Positions 1-8,786 of a stretch of 64,000 bases of DNA are shown here, piece by piece. The notes beneath the pieces are model-generated. The model ran no database searches, was not told the DNA's origin, and was given only the letters and a program-made list of their open reading frames with translations. The stretch is from a bacterium (GTDB lineage Bacteria; Zhuqueibacterota; Zhuqueibacteria; Residuimicrobiales; Residuimicrobiaceae): positions 62,001 to 126,000 of the forward strand of contig JAKQNR010000020.1 of the NCBI GenBank assembly GCA_029565685.1, in the 5' to 3' direction. Both the position numbers and the translations under genes were made by a program. Position 1 is the first letter of the stretch; each line of letters opens with the position of its first letter.

Positions 1-1
1 G

Positions 2-1021
2 AAATACACCGCGCTCTGGAGCAGCGGCGGCCTCCTGCTCGCCCATTATTGGCTGTACCGTGAGGGCAAAACTTCGCTGATTTCAAAGCAGCTGATTTGG
101 GGACTGCTGTTCATTCCGCTGGGTTTTTTTATCACCACTCCCTATGCGTTGATCAAACCCCTGGCGCTGCTTAAAGCCCTTCATTATGAATCGGCTCACT
201 ACCGCTCCGGTCATCAGGGCATGGAGAGTCCGGTGAGTTACGGGTACTATTGGATGAAATTGCGCTCGACTTTCGGCACCTGGCCGTTGCTGCTGTCTTT
301 GGCCGGTCTGGTCTTGATGAAAGGTAAAAAAGAGCTCGGTTCCCTGGCGGCGGTTTTCCCGCTTGTCTATTTCTTTTTTATGGGCTCCTACCGGGTGCGT
401 TTCGAGCGCAACATGGTGGCGGTTTTGCCCTTTCTGGCCATCAGTGCGGCTTTTGCGCTCTATAGCCTCTACCGTTATGCCAAAACCCAAGGCGCCGGTT
501 CCATCGTTCGGCTGGTGTTGTACGTCGGCGTCGTCATCGCGTCGGCTGGAGTGGCGGCCACCTCATGGCAGCAGTACCGTCAAGCGGCGGAGACCATTCG
601 CCTCGCTAATCTGCCGGATACGCGCCTCGAAGCCGGCCAATGGATTAAAACCCATATTCCCAACTGCGCTCGTATCGGGCGGGAGCATTATACGCCGGAG
701 ACCGCTGCGTCGCATCCCCTGACCACCTACCTGGGGATCTGCGGACTGCTCAAAGCCGATATTCAAAGCTTGGATTATATCATCACCAGCAGCGGTGATT
801 ACGGCAGGTTCTTCAAACGCGATGGTCAATATCCGCAGGAGGCCTCCTTTTATCAGGCCTTTTTCAACCAGCACACACTGGTAAAAGAGTTTGTGCCGGA
901 TCAGCAGAACACCTCCGGACCGACCATCCGCATCTATCAGACCGTTTGGGCGAATCCCGAATGTCTGCATGCCGGCCGGAGCGTCGAGGGACGCCTCGAG
1001 GGGACCGGCGCCCCTCAGTGA
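2..1021 (+). CDS. Membrane glycosyltransferase (GT39/ArnT-like), C-terminal part
   Basis: The reading frame is open from base 2, so the gene begins left of the window and only about 339 C-terminal residues are seen. Several hydrophobic helices are followed by a soluble tail of roughly 130 residues. The patch FFFMGSYRVRFERNMV followed by a hydrophobic helix is typical of the late membrane helices of dolichyl-phosphate-mannose-type (GT39/GT83) glycosyltransferases, which move a sugar from a polyprenyl-phosphate donor at the membrane. The catalytic Asp/Glu loop of this family lies near the N-terminus and is outside the window. Substrate cannot be told. It converges with the next gene, 19 bases away. 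Confidence 0.6.
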   Translation, partial: KYTALWSSGGLLLAHYWLYREGKTSLISKQLIWGLLFIPLGFFITTPYALIKPLALLKALHYESAHYRSGHQGMESPVSYGYYWMKLRSTFGTWPLLLSLAGLVLMKGKKELGSLAAVFPLVYFFFMGSYRVRFERNMVAVLPFLAISAAFALYSLYRYAKTQGAGSIVRLVLYVGVVIASAGVAATSWQQYRQAAETIRLANLPDTRLEAGQWIKTHIPNCARIGREHYTPETAASHPLTTYLGICGLLKADIQSLDYIITSSGDYGRFFKRDGQYPQEASFYQAFFNQHTLVKEFVPDQQNTSGPTIRIYQTVWANPECLHAGRSVEGRLEGTGAPQ

Positions 1022-1040
1022 AAGGAGTTCCGGCCGCCCC

Positions 1041-3491
1041 TCAATTGATTCTAAACGACTGGGAGTCGAAGCATTTGGGCACGATCTCCCACCTGCAGAT
1101 ACGCCGCCAATCGTTGATTATGATGTTCGGCGCGTTGGGATCTGTCTGCTGATCGGTGCCGTCGCTGCGGTCGTCGTCTGATACTTTTCTGTCTCTGCTG
1201 ACAATATCCACTTTCAACACGCATTCAATCGACTGAACGCCCTCTTTGAATTTGCTTAAAATTTCACTCAGCACAATCTCGGAATGAATGTGCGGATCAA
1301 AAGTCTCCTTTTGCCCGTGGTCATTGGTAAATTTGTATCTGGTGAATTTATCGCTGACCCCGCCGGTCAGCAGATGAGTCATTGCATACGTGGCCGGTCC
1401 TCCCACGCCGTTAATGACGATGATATAGTGGTCGTTTTCTTTTAATTCCTTCTGTTTCACTTCGCTTTCATTCTGAAAGGTGTTGCGCAAGATCAGCAGA
1501 TTGGCATAAACTGAAAAAATCGGCAGATCCTTTTGCAGTTTTTGATTGAAATAACTAGGTATTTTCCGGTAAAATTTATCGTCATCGCGATTGGAAAATT
1601 TAAATCCCGTCCGCAGCCAATCTGCCTTGTCGTTGTCAGCGGAGGTCGGCATTTCCGGCACTTCCTCTTTATAGAAAACGCGCGGATAGACTTTGCTCGG
1701 TTCGATGCCCGGCTGGCCGGCTCTGGCGGAGGCATCGCTGTGGCCGCTGAGCTGTTTTTCTTTGTAGACGATGAGCGGTGAGAGATCGGTTTGCAGTTTT
1801 TTATCGGTAAACAGATCCTCGCCTGCAACGCCGTAATACTGGCCTAATACAATTTCCGTCAATGGATTGACATCCGGGGAGGCGATGATAATGCAATTTT
1901 TGCCCCTGAGCATGTCTTTCAGGCTGCTTAAATACCGCTGTTTCTCAAAGGTGTTGTTCCGGTCATAGGCTCGTTCCGGTGGATAGATCGGAGGCTCGAT
2001 GCGGAAACGGTACTGGTGGCTGCCGAAATAGGAGGTCAACTCCGAAACTGTCAGCAAGTCCCAATCGCCGATCATCTCCCGGGAATGCTCGCCGCTGTGA
2101 AGAGCGCCGGTGAAAATGCTGACTTCTCCTCCGGTGCCGATGATTTTATTCCAAAACATCCGTCGCGACCACTCTTTGAAATCGGATCGAATCATCAGCT
2201 CGAGCGTATCGCGGATTTCGCCGCCGAGAAGGTCTGGCTTTGATTTAATAAAAGTGATGTGCCGCTGGGCGCGTATATCAAACGCCAGATCATACACCTG
2301 GCTGTCCGGCTTGGCGATACAGGTGATCGGAATGACATTCTTACCGATCGCGTGGCAGTACCCGAGCCAAAAATACGCCATCGGGTGACATTTTTTTCCG
2401 CCGGTCCTGACGATCAGGCAATAGCAATTGTCGATGTTTTCTTTGATCTCATGGCATCTTTTGTTGGAAATATTGACGGTCGTTTTCAAGTTTTCGATCT
2501 GCGATTTATAATAGTTGATGACTTCGTTGCCGTGGATCTTGGCGGAGATCTTGTTGATCGAAATGCCGACGGAGGACATCAGGTGCTCATCAAAATCGAG
2601 TTTGATGTCCGGCCGGTCATCCCGCGGAGGTCTTTGGCTTCGCAAAGGCCGCTCCGGCTCCGCGGGCTCGGTGCAGACCGGAAGATATTTGGCATCCAGA
2701 TCAAACAGCAGGATCCGGCTGTCCTTTTTCTGATAATCGATTTGAACGTCATTGATCCACAGATTTTCACTGAAATTGACCAAAATGCCTTCGGACGGCC
2801 GCTTCAACAGTGTGAGCGGAGTCATGCCTTTATAGATGAAAGGTCTGTTAAGTTTAAGCTCTCCGAGTAGTTCGATGATCTCTTTCTGGTAAGCATACAA
2901 ATTATTTTCCGGACTGTTCTCTTCTTTGTAGATGACTAATATCTTTTGTCGAAGCCCAAACGACAAACCCAGTTCATAAAAAACGTTGTTGTTCGGAACC
3001 GAAATATCCGCCACAATAAACGGCGATTCCTGGATCCGTTTGCAGATTCCTTCGCATATGATCACTCCCGGCCGCTTTACCTGACTGGCCGTGCGCAACT
3101 CCAGATAATAAGAGTACTCGGACCTGAAAAAGGGCTCTAGACAGTTCTTAAAAAAAGTTTCGATATTAGGCCTGAACGGCATAATCATAAAACCACTGAC
3201 CGATTGCTCTTCCAGCTTATTCTCCTTGACGTATTTTTCGAAATCACTCACATCTCCTTTTTCTACCGCCTGCTTGAGACGCTGCAGCCCCATTTCTGTT
3301 TTTCGTTTGTTTTCATCGATGAATTCGGTATATACACATGCTCTGCCGGTCATAAAGCAGGGGGCCACCTTTTTATGATCATGCAAGAGATTGTCATAAA
3401 ACGCTTTCATTTCCACAAGCCGTTCTCTGCCAAAATCTCTTTCATCCAGGTTTTTCGCGACCTGATCGTGCGGAGCGGTGCGCTCAGACAT
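1041..3491 (-). CDS. Large multidomain protein with two TIR-like / nucleoside deoxyribosyltransferase-like domains
   Basis: This 816-residue soluble protein has no signal peptide. ATG at 3491 follows an AGGAGGT ribosome site. Residues about 98-190 form a Rossmann-type domain starting FMIMPF and containing ADISVPNNNVFYELGLSFG, the pattern of TIR-like or nucleoside 2-deoxyribosyltransferase-like domains in which the Glu is the catalytic candidate. Residues about 340-420 look like a second copy (HPMAYFWLGYCHAIGKNVIPI, then a FDIR stretch) in which that Glu is missing, so it may be a binding copy. Residues about 452-600 and 685-760 (VINGVGGPATYAM) look like two further alpha/beta domains I do not recognise. 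The gene stands alone. A role in nucleotide sensing or NAD-type hydrolysis, perhaps in defence, is inference only. Confidence 0.7.
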   Translation of the reverse strand: MSERTAPHDQVAKNLDERDFGRERLVEMKAFYDNLLHDHKKVAPCFMTGRACVYTEFIDENKRKTEMGLQRLKQAVEKGDVSDFEKYVKENKLEEQSVSGFMIMPFRPNIETFFKNCLEPFFRSEYSYYLELRTASQVKRPGVIICEGICKRIQESPFIVADISVPNNNVFYELGLSFGLRQKILVIYKEENSPENNLYAYQKEIIELLGELKLNRPFIYKGMTPLTLLKRPSEGILVNFSENLWINDVQIDYQKKDSRILLFDLDAKYLPVCTEPAEPERPLRSQRPPRDDRPDIKLDFDEHLMSSVGISINKISAKIHGNEVINYYKSQIENLKTTVNISNKRCHEIKENIDNCYCLIVRTGGKKCHPMAYFWLGYCHAIGKNVIPITCIAKPDSQVYDLAFDIRAQRHITFIKSKPDLLGGEIRDTLELMIRSDFKEWSRRMFWNKIIGTGGEVSIFTGALHSGEHSREMIGDWDLLTVSELTSYFGSHQYRFRIEPPIYPPERAYDRNNTFEKQRYLSSLKDMLRGKNCIIIASPDVNPLTEIVLGQYYGVAGEDLFTDKKLQTDLSPLIVYKEKQLSGHSDASARAGQPGIEPSKVYPRVFYKEEVPEMPTSADNDKADWLRTGFKFSNRDDDKFYRKIPSYFNQKLQKDLPIFSVYANLLILRNTFQNESEVKQKELKENDHYIIVINGVGGPATYAMTHLLTGGVSDKFTRYKFTNDHGQKETFDPHIHSEIVLSEILSKFKEGVQSIECVLKVDIVSRDRKVSDDDRSDGTDQQTDPNAPNIIINDWRRICRWEIVPKCFDSQSFRIN

Positions 3492-4130
3492 TTAAACCTC
3501 CTGCTCGGTTAACCTTGGCAAGGTTCGATGGACTAGAAATCGATTAAAGCTATGCAACTTGTTGTGAATCAAAAGCTTGCCTATTCTGAACTCGATGGCG
3601 GTGGAACGGTTCCGGTTGAGGATAGGAAAAAAGTCGGCTTGGATGGTAGACGGCTCACATTGCGGTTAACCCGCCGTTTGAGCCTTTGCCCCAGAGCAAT
3701 CTGCCGCTGGTCGAATGCTCTAATCTCAGTATATCAAATGGCTCGATTAAATGCAATAAAAAAGTGCTGAAGCGGCTGCCGCCTCGAGCCGAGGTGAACG
3801 GTGAATTCATTGTATTTTTAAGTATGGCGTGCCCTCGGCTGGCTGCGCCCGTTCAGCCTGTGCATCCACACATATGGTCGGTATATTTTTTTATTGCATT
3901 TCATTGCCTCTTTATCTATTTTTTCCATTGGAATCGATACAGGATGGCCTTGCTGCGGAATCTGGTTGGATGCGCGGCCAAAAAGTTTTTGACCCTCGAT
4001 AAGACCGACTTTTCATCGCTCCTAACGCGGGGCTTTACTCCCCTTCGATCTTCATTCATGCATCGCCATGAATTTGTTCGGTGTTTTTTTCGCGATATCG
4101 CACGGCATCAGCCAATCAGGAATGAATGGA
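3492..4130. other. Intergenic region between divergent genes
   Basis: About 640 bases separate the divergent TIR-like gene and the oxidoreductase operon. Short open frames here have no recognisable protein features. The part at 3880-3930 is T-rich. It presumably holds promoters for both directions, but I see no convincing -35/-10 pair. Confidence 0.4.
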
Positions 4131-4748
4131 ATGGAAGAGTTTCGTTTTCACGGCAGAGGCGGTCAAGGCACAGTGCTCGCTTCCATTACGCTGGCCAAGG
4201 CGTTTTTTGAAGCAGGGTACTGGGTGCAGACGTTTCCGGTTTTCGGCTCTGAACGACGCGGCGCGCCTGTTGAAGCTTACCTGCGCTTGGATAAAAGCAA
4301 AATTTATATTCGCAGCCAGGTCTATACGCCGGACCATGTGGTGGTTCAGGATGCAGAGCTGCTGCGTCTGATGGATGTGACCAGAGGCTTGAAAAAGGGG
4401 GGATGGATTTTGCTTAATGCGCCCAGCCTTCCTGACCAGCTGCAACAGTTTGATGGATTTCGAATCGCCTGCATCGACGCCAGCCGTATCGCCCTGGAGC
4501 TGGGTCTGGGATCGCGGACCCAGCCGATCACCAACACTTCGATGATGGGCGCGTTCAGCCGCGTTTTCGACAAACCGTCGCTGGAGCACATCGCCTCAGC
4601 CATTGCTGCGGAAATGCCGGCCAAAATCGCTGAAAATGTAGCGGCCAGCCGAGCGGCCTATGATCGCGCGATGATCTATGGGATGGTGAGCGGTGCATCG
4701 GTTTTTCATCCCTCGTCGTCGCCGATGGAGGAGGGACAGGATGCGTGA
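4131..4748 (+). CDS. porG: 2-oxoacid:ferredoxin oxidoreductase, gamma subunit
   Basis: This 205-residue protein has the gamma-subunit signature: EEFRFHGRGGQGTV near the N-terminus, then FPVFGSERRGAPVEA. The gamma subunit is part of the thiamine-diphosphate enzyme that oxidatively decarboxylates pyruvate or another 2-oxoacid with CoA and reduces ferredoxin. In-frame ATGs exist at 4068, 4122 and 4131. I chose 4131 because family members begin just before the GRGGQG loop and an AGGA lies about ten bases upstream. It overlaps the next gene by eight bases, starting a coupled gamma-delta-alpha-beta operon. Whether the substrate is pyruvate, 2-oxoglutarate or a branched acid is not visible, so the symbol is by analogy. 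Confidence 0.85.
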   Translation: MEEFRFHGRGGQGTVLASITLAKAFFEAGYWVQTFPVFGSERRGAPVEAYLRLDKSKIYIRSQVYTPDHVVVQDAELLRLMDVTRGLKKGGWILLNAPSLPDQLQQFDGFRIACIDASRIALELGLGSRTQPITNTSMMGAFSRVFDKPSLEHIASAIAAEMPAKIAENVAASRAAYDRAMIYGMVSGASVFHPSSSPMEEGQDA

Positions 4749-6549
4749 GGCAGCGAAACGGATCATCCCGGTTCCCCTTCTGATGTCCAACGCCTTTGCT
4801 CCGACAACCAGCAACAAGACCGGCCATTGGAGCCCTAGCCAACCTCGCTATCAGAACAAGACAGCGCCCTGTTCAGTCCATTGTCCCTGCGGCCAGGATA
4901 TCCCCAGAGTGGAGTTGCTGGCGGCCCGCCGTCGCTTTCGCGATGCCTGGCGACTCCTGCTCAGTGAAAATCCTTTCCCCGGAGTGTGCGGTCGGGTCTG
5001 TTTTCATCCCTGCGAAAGAGGATGTAATCGCGGACTTTTTGACGCCCCGGTGTCCATCCATGCGTTGGAACGTTTTCTCGACGATGAGGCCTGGAACAAT
5101 GGGTATGAGATGGAGACTCCCGCTGTTTCTTCCAGCGGCAAGCGAATCGCTGTCATCGGTTCAGGCCCCGCCGGGCTTGCGGCTGCCTATTTTTTTTCGC
5201 GGCTCGGCCATGCGTGCGACGTTTTTGAGGTTGAAAGTCATGCCGGCGGTCTGCTGCGCTACGGCATACCGTCATACCGGCTGCCGTTGCTGGCGCTGGA
5301 GCGCGAGATCAAACGCATCGAATCGCTGGGAGTTCGCATCTTTTGCTCTTATCGTGTGGACGCCGATTTCTTATCGCAAGCGCGGCAGTCCTATGACGCG
5401 CTTTTCATCGGCTGCGGCAACGGTCGTTCTAAACGCCTTGGCATACCCGGCGAAGAACTGGCCGTCGACGGACTTTGTTTTTTAAAGCAGAGCATGCAGA
5501 ATGGAAGTAAGAGCCTCGAAAAAGCCGCGGGCCCGCTCGCGTCGCCATCGACGGCAGCCGTGATCGGCGGCGGCAACAGCGCTATGGACGTCGCCAGGTC
5601 GTTGCTGCGCCTCGGTATTTCCCCGCTCATCGTCTACCGCCGCCGCGCCGAAGATATGCCCGCTTTTAGCGATGAAATTCGCCGCGCCTCGGCCGAGGGC
5701 GTCCAGTTCATCGAACTGAGCGCTCCCCTGTCGATCACCGCAGGTCAGAGCGGACTCACCCTGCGAATCCAAAGAATGCGCACCGACGGCCTTGGCCCTG
5801 ACGGACGAATGCGCGTTGCGCCGATCCCCGGGGATACAGACCTGTTGCAGATAGATCAGATCTATGCCGCCATCGGCGCTGACGCCGCAGAGCCCTGGAT
5901 GATGCCGCCGCCGACAGCGGACCGGCTGCTCCTCTATCACAGCGTCTCCCTGCTGAATTCTGAGAAAACCCTCCCCACGGTCTATGGCGGCGATTTGGTG
6001 AACGCTGAGGAGAGTGTGGCGGATGCCATTGCTTCGGGCAAAGAGGCCGCCATCGTCCTCGACGCCTATTTCAAGGGCGGAAGCGCCTGTGTCGCTCCAG
6101 CTGTTGAACGCTGCCGGATCGGTTCCGGTCAGGGGCTGTCCATGGAACTCTATATGCACGGCCCGAGAGGCCAACGATCCGGACGCGTGGTCGAGTTCGC
6201 TGATCTCAATGCCGCGTATTTCGATCATTCGCAAGCGGGCAGGGGAGAAGTTATTCCACCCGCGCTGTCCATCGGTTCATTCGCCGAGATCGAAAAGACG
6301 TTGGACCGCGAAGAGGCGGTGCGGCAGGCCGAAAGATGCTTCCAGTGCGGTCTTTGCAATGATTGCGACAACTGCCGGACCTTTTGCCCGGAAGTCGCGG
6401 TCCTGATCAAAGCAGACAAGGGCCTGCAGCCGGACAGTGCTGCCGCTGGGTGGCAGCGTTGGATCGATGCTGATTTCTGCAAAGGCTGCGGCATCTGTGT
6501 GACCGAATGCCCGCGCTGCGCAATGGTTCTGGAGGAGCCGCCGATATGA
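4741..6549 (+). CDS. GltD-like FAD/NAD(P) oxidoreductase fused to a 2[4Fe-4S] ferredoxin (delta subunit position)
   Basis: The 602-residue protein has an N-terminal Cys-rich module (Cys44/48/50 and 83/87/91/95) of the glutamate-synthase beta/dihydropyrimidine-dehydrogenase type. An FAD-binding GSGPAG motif follows at about 140-145, then a second nucleotide-binding motif GGGNSAMD near 285. The last 60 or so residues carry two ferredoxin clusters (CGLCNDCDNC...CP and CKGCGICVTECP). In many Por operons the delta subunit is only the small ferredoxin; here it is fused to a flavoprotein that could link the ferredoxin to NAD(P)H. ATG at 4741 follows GGAGGGACAGG and overlaps the gamma gene; upstream in-frame ATG 4693 lies inside that gene and is less likely. 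The gene overlaps porA by ATGA. Confidence 0.85.
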   Translation: MREAAKRIIPVPLLMSNAFAPTTSNKTGHWSPSQPRYQNKTAPCSVHCPCGQDIPRVELLAARRRFRDAWRLLLSENPFPGVCGRVCFHPCERGCNRGLFDAPVSIHALERFLDDEAWNNGYEMETPAVSSSGKRIAVIGSGPAGLAAAYFFSRLGHACDVFEVESHAGGLLRYGIPSYRLPLLALEREIKRIESLGVRIFCSYRVDADFLSQARQSYDALFIGCGNGRSKRLGIPGEELAVDGLCFLKQSMQNGSKSLEKAAGPLASPSTAAVIGGGNSAMDVARSLLRLGISPLIVYRRRAEDMPAFSDEIRRASAEGVQFIELSAPLSITAGQSGLTLRIQRMRTDGLGPDGRMRVAPIPGDTDLLQIDQIYAAIGADAAEPWMMPPPTADRLLLYHSVSLLNSEKTLPTVYGGDLVNAEESVADAIASGKEAAIVLDAYFKGGSACVAPAVERCRIGSGQGLSMELYMHGPRGQRSGRVVEFADLNAAYFDHSQAGRGEVIPPALSIGSFAEIEKTLDREEAVRQAERCFQCGLCNDCDNCRTFCPEVAVLIKADKGLQPDSAAAGWQRWIDADFCKGCGICVTECPRCAMVLEEPPI

Positions 6550-7712
6550 TGAAAGTGCTGGAAGGCAGTCAGGCAGTGGCAGAGGCCGTGCGCCTGGCAC
6601 GGGTCAAAGTGGTGTCTGCCTATCCGATCACGCCGCAGACACACATCGTCGAAGAGCTCGCCAGGTATTGCGCTGAAGGCTCTCTGGACGGCCGCTTTAT
6701 CTGCGTGGAGAGCGAGCATTCCGCCATGGCCTCGGTCATCGGCTCTGCAGCCGGAGGTGTGCGTTCTTTTACCGCCAGTTCTTCGCATGGGCTGGCCTAT
6801 ATGCATGAGATGCTGCACTGGGCGGCCGGCGCCCGTCTGCCCATCGTCATGGTCGATGTCAACCGCGCCCTGGGGCCTGGTTGGAATCTGTGGATGGACC
6901 AATCCGACAGCCTGTCGCAGCGGGACACGGGATGGATGCAGTTTTATTGCGCGGACGGCCAGGAGGCGTTGGATACGACCCTGCAGGCTTTTCGGCTTGC
7001 CGAGATGGTCCATCTGCCGGCAATGGTCAACCTGGATGCCTTTTTTCTCTCCCACACCTACGAGCCGGTGGAGGTGCCGGATGCGCAAACGGTCGATGCG
7101 TTCTTGCCTCCTTATGAACCTCCGTTCAAAATGGACCAAGGCCATCCCCTGGGCCTGTGCGGCGTTGCGCCGCCCGGCGTCTATATGGAGATGCGACGCA
7201 ACATGCAGATGGCTATGGATTCTGTGCCCGATCTCCTCGATCAAATCGAAGACGATTTTTTCATCCGCTTCGGGCGTCGCTATGGATCTCTGGAGACTTA
7301 TCGCTGCGCGGACGCCGATGTGGTTGTGGTGACGACCGGCACGGCATCGGGCACAGCCCGGGTGGCTGTGGATCAATTGCGCGAGCAGGGCGAAAAAGCC
7401 GGCCTGTTGCGCCTTCGCCTGTTCCGTCCTTTTCCCAGCCGAGCCGTCCGCCAAGCGTTGGAAAAGATCGAAAAGGCTGCTGTGCTCGACCGCAACTGTT
7501 CTTTCGGCTCAGGCGGCATCTTTGCCAATGAACTGAAGGCAGCCCTGCACGGAAAAGGCGGCACGGCCGTGTACAGCTACATCAGCGGCCTGGGCGGACG
7601 GGATATCACTGTGGACTTGATCAAGGAGCTGTATACCAAAACCCGCGATGCCGACCGGCCCGATTCGGAGAGCGTTTGGCTGGGTTTGAAAGAGGAGTTG
7701 ATGCTGCGATGA
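6546..7712 (+). CDS. porA: 2-oxoacid:ferredoxin oxidoreductase, alpha subunit
   Basis: The 388-residue protein opens with an EGSQAVAEA stretch followed by SAYPITPQTHIVEELA, the hallmark of the alpha subunit (domains I and II) of pyruvate-type ferredoxin oxidoreductases. This chain binds substrate and CoA and pairs with the beta subunit to form the active site. ATG at 6546 overlaps the stop of the previous gene (ATGA) and has GGAGG ten bases upstream. The second ATG at 6549 would sit further from it. Length is normal for an alpha subunit in the four-subunit enzyme. Translational coupling with porB follows at 7709. Confidence 0.88.
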   Translation: MMKVLEGSQAVAEAVRLARVKVVSAYPITPQTHIVEELARYCAEGSLDGRFICVESEHSAMASVIGSAAGGVRSFTASSSHGLAYMHEMLHWAAGARLPIVMVDVNRALGPGWNLWMDQSDSLSQRDTGWMQFYCADGQEALDTTLQAFRLAEMVHLPAMVNLDAFFLSHTYEPVEVPDAQTVDAFLPPYEPPFKMDQGHPLGLCGVAPPGVYMEMRRNMQMAMDSVPDLLDQIEDDFFIRFGRRYGSLETYRCADADVVVVTTGTASGTARVAVDQLREQGEKAGLLRLRLFRPFPSRAVRQALEKIEKAAVLDRNCSFGSGGIFANELKAALHGKGGTAVYSYISGLGGRDITVDLIKELYTKTRDADRPDSESVWLGLKEELMLR

Positions 7713-8632
7713 CACACGAGCTTTATAACGGTCCAGAGTTGATGTACAGCGGTCACGTCGGATGCCCCGGCTGCGGCGCCACTATCGCAATGAAGCTGGC
7801 CTTGCGCGCCCTGGGCCAAGCCACCATGGTGGTCATTCCCGCCTCTTGCTGGGCCATCATCGCCAGCAGCTATCCGCAAACATCGCTCAAAGTGCCGGTG
7901 TTGAACACTGCTTTTGCCAGCACCGCAGCGGCCTGCACCGGGCTTCGCGCTGCGCTGGACATGCGCGGAGCGACTTTTACCACTGTGCTCGGCTGGGCCG
8001 GCGACGGCGGAACGTTTGACATCGGTTTTCAGGCCCTGAGCGCTGCAGCGGAACGTGGTGAGGATTTTATCTATATCTGCTATGACAACGAGGCCTATAT
8101 GAACACCGGCGTTCAACGCAGCTCTTCCACCCCCTTTGGCGCGCGGACGATGACAACGCCGGACAGCAGTTGGAAACGGACAGAGAAGAAAAACATGGTG
8201 GAGATCCTTGCCGCGCACCGAATCCCCTATGCAGCCACAGCCAGCATCGCCTTTCCTGAGGATCTCGAACGCAAACTACGCAAAGCCAAAGCCATCCGCA
8301 CCGGCCTGCGCTTCATTCACCTCTATGCTTCCTGCCCGACCGGGTGGGGCTACGCACCGGCCCAGACGGTTCAGGTGGCACGCACCGCGGTTCTTTGCAA
8401 CGCCTTTCCGCTCTATGAGGTGGAGGACGGCCTCACCTATACGCTGAACAGGACAGGCAGCCTGCCGGTGGCCGATTACCTTAAAATGCAGAGCCGGTTC
8501 CGCCATCTGGATGCGCAGACGATCCAGGATATCCAAGATCGGGTCGACCTGGAGTTGCAGCGTTTGCGTCAAAAAGCGCAACCGGCCGGGCTGGAATCCG
8601 CGGTTCCTGCTGCAGCCTCCCCTGGCCTCTGA
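7709..8632 (+). CDS. porB: 2-oxoacid:ferredoxin oxidoreductase, beta subunit (TPP-binding)
   Basis: The 307-residue protein has Cys19-Pro-Gly-Cys22 near the N-terminus and the thiamine-diphosphate/Mg motif GDGGTFDIGFQAL followed by CYDNEAYMNTG, both standard for the beta subunit. It also has the phenotype-typical stretch TPFGARTMT after the NTG motif. It binds TPP and the iron-sulfur cluster that takes electrons from the hydroxyethyl intermediate. ATG at 7709 overlaps the porA stop (ATGA), with GAGGAG upstream. It closes the four-gene operon; no clear hairpin terminator follows. Confidence 0.88.
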   Translation: MTHELYNGPELMYSGHVGCPGCGATIAMKLALRALGQATMVVIPASCWAIIASSYPQTSLKVPVLNTAFASTAAACTGLRAALDMRGATFTTVLGWAGDGGTFDIGFQALSAAAERGEDFIYICYDNEAYMNTGVQRSSSTPFGARTMTTPDSSWKRTEKKNMVEILAAHRIPYAATASIAFPEDLERKLRKAKAIRTGLRFIHLYASCPTGWGYAPAQTVQVARTAVLCNAFPLYEVEDGLTYTLNRTGSLPVADYLKMQSRFRHLDAQTIQDIQDRVDLELQRLRQKAQPAGLESAVPAAASPGL

Positions 8633-8749
8633 AAATAAAAAACCCCATTTATTTCTAATATATTTGTTATATTTATGAATAGCTCAGGGCGCTCAGGCCT
8701 CGCGGCAGAAGAATCAGCAACGCGCCCGACGTTGCAAGGCTTGGGCCTT

Positions 8750-8766
8750 TCAACGGACCGTTGATG
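8750..8766 (+). promoter_or_regulatory. Small inverted repeat upstream of the DUF4954 gene
   Basis: TCAACGG-A-CCGTTGA forms a perfect seven-base stem with a one-base centre about 20 bases before the start codon. It could be an operator or a leader hairpin. There is no T-run, so it is unlikely to be a terminator. Confidence 0.25.
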
Positions 8767-8786
8767 AAAAGCAAAAGGGGTTGCTT

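Noticed and set aside
3686-4210. 174-codon frame in the gap before the oxidoreductase operon
   Set aside because: It overlaps the start of porG, has no ribosome site and shows no recognisable pattern.
6225-7454. 409-codon open frame on the minus strand
   Set aside because: Antisense to the end of the flavoprotein gene and to porA, both clearly conserved on the plus strand.
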